The notes under the pieces are model-generated. The model was not told the DNA's origin. It made no database searches and saw only the letters and a list, made by a program, of their open reading frames with translations. Positions 57,772 to 64,000 of a stretch of 64,000 nucleotides of DNA are shown here, in pieces. A program made the translations under genes and the position numbers. How positions within the stretch are numbered: position 1 is the stretch's first letter; the number at the start of each line of letters is the position of its first letter. This DNA is from Polynucleobacter sp. AP-Kolm-20A-A1 (GTDB lineage Bacteria; Pseudomonadota; Gammaproteobacteria; Burkholderiales; Burkholderiaceae). The DNA lies in contig NZ_CP061315.1 of assembly GCF_018688315.1 (NCBI RefSeq), positions 868,001-932,000 on the forward strand. Direction: 5' to 3'.

Positions 57772-58401
57772 ATGCACCAAAACCATTTTCAGACTGAAAA
57801 TCTAGAACCAAAGGGCTTAGGTCTGGTTCCAATGGTGATTGAGACCTCTGGTAGAGGTGAGCGTGCGTATGACATCTATTCACGCCTGCTCAGAGAGCGT
57901 GTGGTTTTTTTGGTTGGCGAGGTGAATGATCAAACAGCCAACCTGGTGATTGCCCAATTGCTGTTTTTGGAGAGCGAGAATCCAGACAAAGAGATTTCTT
58001 TGTATATCAACTCACCTGGTGGCTCAGTATCAGCAGGTTTAGCGATCTACGACACAATGCAGTTTATTAAGCCTCATGTAAGCACCTTGTGCATGGGTAT
58101 GGCCGCAAGTATGGGCGCATTCTTGTTGTGCGCTGGTGAAAAGGGCAAGCGCTACGCTTTGCCAAACTCACGCGTCATGATTCATCAACCATTAGGCGGT
58201 GCCCGCGGCCAAGCTTCTGACATTGAAATTCAAGCTCGTGAAATTCTGTATCTGCGTGAGCGTCTTAATAAGATTCTGTCCGATCGCACCGGTCAATCTA
58301 TTGAAACTATTGCAAAAGATACTGATCGCGATAACTTCATGTCTGCTGAGCAAGCACGTGAATATGGTTTGATCGATAAAGTTATCGAGAAGCGCCCTTA
58401 A
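57772..58401 (+). CDS. clpP: ATP-dependent Clp protease proteolytic subunit ClpP
   Basis: 209 residues. Catalytic Ser113 in [12 protein letters not shown] and His138 in MIHQPLGG; the catalytic Asp lies in the [14 protein letters not shown] region. [30 protein letters not shown] is typical of proteobacterial ClpP. It forms the double-ring protease with ClpX. Short spacings on both sides suggest one tig-clpP-clpX transcript. Confidence 0.96.
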   Translation: MHQNHFQTENLEPKGLGLVPMVIETSGRGERAYDIYSRLLRERVVFLVGEVNDQTANLVIAQLLFLESENPDKEISLYINSPGGSVSAGLAIYDTMQFIKPHVSTLCMGMAASMGAFLLCAGEKGKRYALPNSRVMIHQPLGGARGQASDIEIQAREILYLRERLNKILSDRTGQSIETIAKDTDRDNFMSAEQAREYGLIDKVIEKRP

Positions 58402-58431
58402 TTTCCCATTTAGATATCTACTGAGTTCATT

Positions 58432-59793
58432 TTGAGCGATACAAACACCACAAATTCAACCGAAAAAGTTCTGTATTGCTCATTTTGCGGTAAGAGTCAG
58501 CACGAAGTTAAAAAGCTTATTGCTGGCCCCTCAGTATTTATATGTGATGAGTGCATTGATCTTTGTACTGACATCATTCAAGAAGAAATTGCCAAGCTCC
58601 CAAGGGAAGAAGGCGATGATTCATTACCAACACCACATCAAATTCGCGAGAACCTGGACCAGTATGTAATTGGCCAGGACCACGCCAAGAAGACATTAGC
58701 GGTTGCAGTTTATAACCACTACAAACGTTTACAGTACCTGCCTAAGCCAAAAAAAGAAAAATTAGATAAAGACGGTAAGCCGGTAGAGGGCAGTGATAAG
58801 AAAGAATCCAAGCAACCGGCCAAGGCCATGGTTGACGGTGTTGAACTGGCAAAGAGCAACATCTTATTGATCGGACCTACTGGTTCAGGCAAAACATTGC
58901 TCGCACAAACTTTGGCGCGTATGCTTGATGTTCCGTTCGTGATGGCTGATGCAACCACATTAACTGAAGCCGGTTATGTTGGTGAAGACGTTGAAAATAT
59001 TATTCAAAAACTTTTACAAGCTTGCGATTACAACGTTGAAAAAGCGCAGCGTGGCATTGTTTATATTGATGAGATCGATAAGATTTCTCGTAAATCCGAT
59101 AATCCATCCATTACCCGCGATGTATCTGGAGAGGGCGTTCAACAAGCTCTGCTGAAGTTGGTAGAAGGAACCATGGCATCAGTACCTCCACAAGGCGGCC
59201 GTAAGCACCCTAATCAAGATTTCTTGCAAGTTGACACCACCAACATCTTGTTTATTTGCGGTGGTGCCTTTGATGGTTTAGAGAAGGTTATCCAACAACG
59301 CACAGCTAAAACAGGTATTGGATTTAATGCTACCGTTCCAGGTAAAGATGACCGCGGTGTTAGTGACTTATTAATCGAAGTAGAGCCAGAAGATTTAATT
59401 AAGTTTGGCTTGATTCCAGAATTGATTGGTCGACTGCCGGTGGTGGCGACCTTGGCCCAGCTTGATGAAGAAGCGTTGATTCAAATTCTTACTGAACCTA
59501 AGAATGCATTGGTTAAGCAATATCAAGCGCTCCTCACTATGGAGGGCTCTGAACTTGAAGTCCGCCGCGAGGCTTTGTCAGCCATTGCTAAAAAGGCTAT
59601 CGCTCGCAAAACTGGTGCTCGTGGCCTCAGGTCTATCTTGGAAGGTTCTTTGATGGATGTCATGTATGACTTGCCCTCTTTGAAGAATGTTCAAAAGGTT
59701 GTTATCGACGAAAGCAGCATTGCTGAGGGCGGAAAACCGCTTCTGGTCTATAAGCAGGATGCTGAACAGGCAGATTTAAGCAAAAAAGCCTAA
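58432..59793 (+). CDS. clpX: ATP-dependent Clp protease ATP-binding subunit ClpX
   Basis: 453 residues with a TTG start (TTG AGC GAT); no good ribosome site is visible, so expression may depend on clpP translation. The N-terminal zinc domain has [11 protein letters not shown] and CDECIDLC. Walker A is [15 protein letters not shown], Walker [10 protein letters not shown], and sensor 2 lies in [13 protein letters not shown] Lys-rich insert ([14 protein letters not shown]) precedes Walker A. It unfolds substrates for ClpP. Confidence 0.95.
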   Translation: MSDTNTTNSTEKVLYCSFCGKSQHEVKKLIAGPSVFICDECIDLCTDIIQEEIAKLPREEGDDSLPTPHQIRENLDQYVIGQDHAKKTLAVAVYNHYKRLQYLPKPKKEKLDKDGKPVEGSDKKESKQPAKAMVDGVELAKSNILLIGPTGSGKTLLAQTLARMLDVPFVMADATTLTEAGYVGEDVENIIQKLLQACDYNVEKAQRGIVYIDEIDKISRKSDNPSITRDVSGEGVQQALLKLVEGTMASVPPQGGRKHPNQDFLQVDTTNILFICGGAFDGLEKVIQQRTAKTGIGFNATVPGKDDRGVSDLLIEVEPEDLIKFGLIPELIGRLPVVATLAQLDEEALIQILTEPKNALVKQYQALLTMEGSELEVRREALSAIAKKAIARKTGARGLRSILEGSLMDVMYDLPSLKNVQKVVIDESSIAEGGKPLLVYKQDAEQADLSKKA

Positions 59794-59817
59794 ATTCTTA
59801 GGGTTTTTGCTATTTTT

Positions 59818-59839
59818 GGGGCATTTTTGCCCCTTTTTT
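59818..59839 (+). terminator. Rho-independent terminator after clpX
   Basis: GGGGC (59818-59822), six-base loop, GCCCC (59829-59833) and T6 form a short strong terminator. A smaller CCTAA/TTAGG hairpin with T5 (59789-59803 region) sits just before it. Confidence 0.75.
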
Positions 59840-59851
59840 GTCTTTTTACCC

Positions 59852-59880
59852 CTTGTTTTTCTCTAAAGCCTACCCATATA
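59852..59880 (+). promoter_or_regulatory. Candidate heat-shock (sigma-32) promoter of lon
   Basis: CTTGTTT (59852-59858), a 14-base spacer and CCCATATA (59873-59880) resemble the sigma-32 consensus CTTGAAA-N11-16-CCCCATNT. The site follows the clpX terminator and precedes lon by about 90 bases. The -35 part is degenerate. Confidence 0.4.
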
Positions 59881-59972
59881 GGTAGTATGCTACTCATGAA
59901 TAATGTCTCCATATAGTGGTTCAGCTGCTTTTGGAGACTTTTGAGGATTGATTACTTTGGAGGAATTGCCCT

Positions 59973-62405
59973 ATGCCTGGCCACTTATTACTACCCTCTG
60001 AACCCATTCAACTACCTTTACTCCCCTTAAGGGATGTAGTTGTGTTCCCTCATATGGTGATCCCTTTGTTTGTGGGTCGCCCAAAATCCATTAAAGCGCT
60101 TGAAGCTGCAATGGAAACGGGTAAAAACGTCTTATTGGTTGCGCAAAAAACGGCCGCCAAGGATGAGCCAGGAATTGAAGATCTCTATGAGGTCGGATGT
60201 ATTGCCAATATATTGCAAATGCTCAAGTTGCCTGATGGCACTGTCAAGGTATTGGTTGAGGGTGTGCAACGCGCAGAAGTCAGCCAGATTGAAGATAGCC
60301 TTGGTTACTTTAATTGCGAAGCAACGCCAACCGCTATAAACGCAATCGATGCGCATGAGACCGAGGCATTACGCCGCGCAATCATGGCTCAGTTTGATCA
60401 ATACGTAAAACTCAATAAAAAAGTTCCGCAAGAGATTCTGTCTTCACTTGGCGGTATTGATGACCCAAGTCGCTTAGCAGATACGATTTGTGCTCACTTG
60501 CCAGTCAAGCTAGAGCAAAAGCAACGCTTGCTTGAAATGACTGATGTGGTTCAACGTCTAGAAAGTCTATTGGCTGACTTAGAGAGCGAAATCGATATCT
60601 TGCAAGTTGAGAAGCGTATTCGTGGGCGTGTGAAGCGCCAGATGGAAAAGAGTCAGCGTGAGTATTACCTCAACGAACAAGTTAAAGCCATCCAAAAAGA
60701 ATTAGGTGAGGGCGAAGAGGGTGCTGATCTTGAGGAGCTTGAGAAGCGCATTAAGGCTGCTCGCATGCCAAAAGAGGCGCTCAAAAAAGCAGAATCCGAA
60801 TTAAAGAAATTAAAACTCATGTCACCGATGTCTGCAGAGGCAACCGTGATTCGCAACTTTATTGACACATTAGTTAATCTTCCTTGGAAGAAAAAAACTA
60901 AGATCAATAATGATTTAACTAACGCCGAAAAAGTATTGGATGAAGATCATTACGGCTTAGATAAGGTTAAAGAACGCATCTTGGAGTATCTCGCGGTTCA
61001 ACAGCGCGTTGATCGTGTTAAAGCCCCGATTCTTTGCTTGGTTGGCCCTCCTGGCGTTGGTAAAACTTCTCTCGGCCAATCTATTGCGCGTGCTACCAAT
61101 AGAAAATTTGTTCGCATGGCCTTAGGCGGCGTTCGCGATGAATCTGAAATTCGCGGCCATCGCCGTACATATATTGGCTCGATGCCTGGCAAGATTTTGA
61201 CCAGCCTTACTAAAGTGGGTGTACGTAATCCTTTATTCCTCTTGGATGAGGTTGATAAGATGGGCATGGATTTCCGCGGTGATCCAGCAAGCGCCTTATT
61301 GGAGGTGTTGGATCCAGAGCAAAACCACACATTCCAAGATCATTACGTTGAGGTAGATTTCGATCTTTCTGATGTGATGTTTGTTGCAACATCAAACTCA
61401 TTGAATATTCCCGGCCCATTATTGGACCGTTTGGAAATTATTCGTTTAGCGGGCTATACCGAGGATGAAAAGACTAGCATTGCTGTCAATTACTTGATTC
61501 CTAAACAAATCAAAAATAATGGTTTGAAGAAGGATGAGTTAAAGATTGAAGAGAGTGCCGTTCGCAACATGATTCGTTATTACACTCGCGAAGCTGGTGT
61601 GCGCTCCTTGGAAAGGGAAATTAGCAAGATTTGCCGCAAGGTAGTCAAGCTGTTGCTATTGAAAAAAGAAGCTGCACCAGTTGTGGTGAACGCTGATAAC
61701 CTTGAGAAATTCCTTTCAGTTCGGATGTATGACTTTGGTCTTGCAGGCAAAGAGAATCAGGTGGGCCAAGTTACTGGCCTTGCTTGGACCGAAGTGGGCG
61801 GCGATTTATTAACAATTGAAGCCGCTGTTATGCCTGGTAAAGGCGTCATCACTCGCACTGGTTCGATTGGCGATGTAATGAAAGAGTCTGTTGAGGCTGC
61901 TCGTACTGTAGTTCGCTCTCGAGCTCGTCGCCTTGGTATTACCGACGAAGCGTTTGAGAAGAAGGACATTCACATTCACTTCCCAGACGGTGCGACTCCC
62001 AAGGATGGTCCTTCAGCAGGTATTGCGATTACTACTGCCTTGGTATCAGTTTTCACAGGCATTCCGATTCGATCCGATGTGGCGATGACCGGTGAAATTA
62101 CTTTGCGTGGCGAAGTACTTCCGATTGGTGGGTTGAAAGAGAAGCTTTTGGCGGCTCACCGCGGCGGTATTAAGTTGGCCTTGATTCCAGAGGAAAACGT
62201 TAAAGACCTGATTGATATTCCGGATAACGTGAAGAATGCAATCGAAATCATTCCAGTTCGCTGGATTGATAAGGTCCTTGAGCTGGCGTTAGAGCGTATG
62301 CCTGAGGCCTTACCGGAGCCAACCCCAGAAGAGCTCGCCAAAAAGGCGGCAGAGGCTAGCAAGGCTAACGAGAAGTTATCGTCCGGAGAGGTTCTGAAGC
62401 ACTAA
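59973..62405 (+). CDS. lon: ATP-dependent protease Lon
   Basis: 810 residues, GGAGG (59959-59963) nine bases before the ATG. The N-terminal LAN domain ([20 protein letters not shown]), AAA+ module with Walker [10 protein letters not shown] from Gly358 and the protease domain with Ser681 ([10 protein letters not shown]) and Lys724 ([10 protein letters not shown]) are complete. The LonA-type protease degrades misfolded and regulatory proteins. A terminator and a candidate sigma-32 promoter lie upstream. Confidence 0.97.
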   Translation: MPGHLLLPSEPIQLPLLPLRDVVVFPHMVIPLFVGRPKSIKALEAAMETGKNVLLVAQKTAAKDEPGIEDLYEVGCIANILQMLKLPDGTVKVLVEGVQRAEVSQIEDSLGYFNCEATPTAINAIDAHETEALRRAIMAQFDQYVKLNKKVPQEILSSLGGIDDPSRLADTICAHLPVKLEQKQRLLEMTDVVQRLESLLADLESEIDILQVEKRIRGRVKRQMEKSQREYYLNEQVKAIQKELGEGEEGADLEELEKRIKAARMPKEALKKAESELKKLKLMSPMSAEATVIRNFIDTLVNLPWKKKTKINNDLTNAEKVLDEDHYGLDKVKERILEYLAVQQRVDRVKAPILCLVGPPGVGKTSLGQSIARATNRKFVRMALGGVRDESEIRGHRRTYIGSMPGKILTSLTKVGVRNPLFLLDEVDKMGMDFRGDPASALLEVLDPEQNHTFQDHYVEVDFDLSDVMFVATSNSLNIPGPLLDRLEIIRLAGYTEDEKTSIAVNYLIPKQIKNNGLKKDELKIEESAVRNMIRYYTREAGVRSLEREISKICRKVVKLLLLKKEAAPVVVNADNLEKFLSVRMYDFGLAGKENQVGQVTGLAWTEVGGDLLTIEAAVMPGKGVITRTGSIGDVMKESVEAARTVVRSRARRLGITDEAFEKKDIHIHFPDGATPKDGPSAGIAITTALVSVFTGIPIRSDVAMTGEITLRGEVLPIGGLKEKLLAAHRGGIKLALIPEENVKDLIDIPDNVKNAIEIIPVRWIDKVLELALERMPEALPEPTPEELAKKAAEASKANEKLSSGEVLKH

Positions 62406-62521
62406 AAAGTACGGCCTGTGTGCATATTTCCAGCCTTTTCTGCCTGAAATTTACGGGTGGATTTGGCGGTTTCTATGCTTACTAGCCGCGCTTAGGTTAC
62501 AATCTCAGCTGTAATATTTTG

Positions 62522-62597
62522 GGGCGCTTAGCTCAGTTGGTAGAGCGTCTGCCTTACACGCAGAATGTCGGGAGTTCGAGCCTCTCAGCGCCCACCA
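62522..62597 (+). tRNA. tRNA-Val (anticodon TAC)
   Basis: 76 nt with encoded CCA. The acceptor pairs GGGCGCT with AGCGCCC; the anticodon loop is CTTACAC; the T arm is GGGAG-TTCGAGC-CTCTC. The 117-base gap to lon has no HU (hupB) gene. Confidence 0.96.
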
Positions 62598-62699
62598 AAA
62601 CATTACTTTTCTCAGCCTTAACTCAGGCATTCCACACCCCTCAATTCTGATAGCCTAGTAAAATCATTCAATTGATATTTATTACTAGCGACCCCATTC

Positions 62700-64000
62700 A
62701 TGTTTGATACCGTCCGTAAGCACCAAAAGATTCTTCAGCTCGTTTTAATGCTGTTTATTGTTCCTTCGTTTGTGATGTTCGGTATTTCAAGTTATTCCGG
62801 CTTTATGGATAAGGAAACTGACCTTGTTAAAGTCAATGGCAAGCCCATTACTTCGCAGGAAGTCGATAATGCAGCCAAGCGTCAAGCTGAGCGTGTTGGC
62901 GGAAACGTGCAGATTGCCCAAAGTCTTCCGTTTAGACAGGCGATTTTGAATGAGCTTTTACAGCAACGCATTTTAGGTTTTGCCGTAATTAATTTGCGTT
63001 TGCAAGTTGGCAAAGATGCCTTGATTAAAAGTTTGCAAAATATCCCACAGATTCGTGCTCTGTACAGACAAGATGGCAGCTTTGATGATGTTCGTTTCAA
63101 ACAATTATTGGCAAATAATGGCTTAAATGAAGAGCAGTTCTATGCCAGCCAAGCATTTGACCTAAAGATTAGTCAATTAGTAAATTCAGTGGCTCGTACT
63201 GAGCTTGCAAGTCCCAAGCTTTCTGAAATTGTTTCAACCTTATATGAAACTGAGCGCCAAGTTCAGGCTTTGAAATTTGATGCCAAAGATTACTTGTCTA
63301 AGGTAAACCCATCTCAAGAAGAGATGCAGGCTTTTTATAGCGCCAATTCAAAGCTGTTTGAGAGTCCCGAGTATGTTGATGTCGAATACATCGTATTGAA
63401 GGCTGATCCTAAGGCGGATGCCAAAGTCTTTAGTGAAAAAGCCGATCAATTTGCGAATATGACTTACGATCAGTCCGATAGCCTTAAGCCTGCAGCGGAT
63501 AAATTAAAGCTGAGTATTCAGACGCAAAAGGGCCTTACAAGGTCTGGCCCTGCCGGCGTTTCACGAGATCATCCGCTCGCCAATCCTAAGGTGGTTCAAG
63601 CCCTTTTTGGTGATGAGGCTGTTAAAAATAAACGTAATATTGAAGCCGTTCAAGTTTCACCTGGAGTATTTGTATCTGCACGCGTAGTCATTTTCCATCC
63701 AGCACAAACTCTTCCTTTTAAAGATGTGGCTGGTGAGGTGAAGCGTCAAGTGAGTCAACTTGCAGCTGAAAAGCTTGCAATCAATGCAGCGGCCGAGCGT
63801 TTTTCATCTCTAGAAAAAGATCCCAAAAATGCAGCTGGCTTTGCTGCGCCAGTTTGGGTATCGCGCAACAAGCCCGCTAATTTAGTTGGTTCCGCAATCG
63901 ATGATGTCATGGCTACAAACCCGAATAAGTTACCTGTTGTTGTTTCCGTGAAAGATCCTGGAGCAGGCGTTACCTTGTATCGCGTTGATCAGGTGCGTCA
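62700..64000 (+). CDS. ppiD: Peptidyl-prolyl isomerase/periplasmic chaperone PpiD, 3' truncated
   Basis: The frame stays open from the ATG at 62700 to the right edge (433 codons). A cytoplasmic N-terminus (MFDTVRKHQK) is followed by a membrane anchor (~12-32, LVLMLFIVPSFVMFG). The periplasmic SurA_N-like chaperone region follows (VNGKPITSQEVDNAAKRQ, LPFRQAILNELLQQRIL), and the PpiC-type region begins near ESPEYVDVEYIVLKADP. The position after lon and a tRNA is standard for ppiD. There is no clear ribosome site. Confidence 0.9.
   Translation, partial: MFDTVRKHQKILQLVLMLFIVPSFVMFGISSYSGFMDKETDLVKVNGKPITSQEVDNAAKRQAERVGGNVQIAQSLPFRQAILNELLQQRILGFAVINLRLQVGKDALIKSLQNIPQIRALYRQDGSFDDVRFKQLLANNGLNEEQFYASQAFDLKISQLVNSVARTELASPKLSEIVSTLYETERQVQALKFDAKDYLSKVNPSQEEMQAFYSANSKLFESPEYVDVEYIVLKADPKADAKVFSEKADQFANMTYDQSDSLKPAADKLKLSIQTQKGLTRSGPAGVSRDHPLANPKVVQALFGDEAVKNKRNIEAVQVSPGVFVSARVVIFHPAQTLPFKDVAGEVKRQVSQLAAEKLAINAAAERFSSLEKDPKNAAGFAAPVWVSRNKPANLVGSAIDDVMATNPNKLPVVVSVKDPGAGVTLYRVDQVR

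Overview
The window looks like the chromosome of a free-living betaproteobacterium of the Burkholderiaceae, most like Polynucleobacter. The reasons are moderate-to-low GC, a thiC-thiO-thiS-thiG-thiE operon behind a TPP riboswitch, the tig-clpP-clpX-lon-ppiD order, a single-chain methylmalonyl-CoA mutase operon, and a class I PHA locus with phaR. The genus is an inference. No insertion sequence, prophage, CRISPR array or rRNA was seen.

Layout. 1-9.4 kb: the end of a PilY1-like gene and a compact MSHA-type (type IVa) pilus operon. The alignment complex is reduced to two fusion proteins (PilM-PilN and PilO-PilP), followed by secretin, ATPase, platform protein, a lytic transglycosylase and a small FliE-like helical protein. 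9.5-15.7 kb: tRNA-Asn, thiD, then the convergent thiC-O-S-G-E operon with its TPP riboswitch. 15.8-19.6 kb: a Nudix gene, a pair of DnaA-box-like sites, tRNA-Arg, and a CoA-transferase/MFS/microprotein operon. 19.7-24.1 kb: parE-parC (topoisomerase IV). 24.1-28.4 kb: xdhC, a mocA-like gene, ridA, coxE-like and moxR-like genes, a set resembling the accessory genes of molybdenum hydroxylases. 28.5-29.3 kb: two c-type cytochromes behind an FNR-type site. 29.4-37.4 kb: a GntR regulator divergent from methylmalonyl-CoA mutase, meaB, propionyl-CoA carboxylase (pccB, pccA) and a VOC protein. 37.5-43.8 kb: tsaB, rimI, a HolD-like gene, lplT, alr, bamD, rluD, pgeF. 44.6-50.4 kb: phaC, phaB, phaR, rimO and a bktB-type thiolase. 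50.4-56.3 kb: serB, mfd, ispD, ispF, tRNA-Leu. 56.4-64 kb: tig, clpP, clpX, lon, tRNA-Val and the start of ppiD.

How the parts connect. Propionyl-CoA carboxylase, the VOC protein and the mutase form a route from propionyl-CoA to succinyl-CoA, probably controlled by the adjacent GntR protein. The PHA genes and the BktB-type thiolase can use acetyl-CoA and propionyl-CoA for storage polymer. The thiamine genes cover both the pyrimidine (thiC, thiD) and thiazole (thiO, thiS, thiG) branches and their joining (thiE).

The least ordinary points are the fused pilus alignment proteins with a FliE-like neighbour, a probable divergent DNA polymerase III psi subunit (HolD) next to rimI, a readable translational switch in the thiC leader, a membrane microprotein overlapping an MFS gene, and Cox-type maturation genes with no enzyme structural genes beside them.
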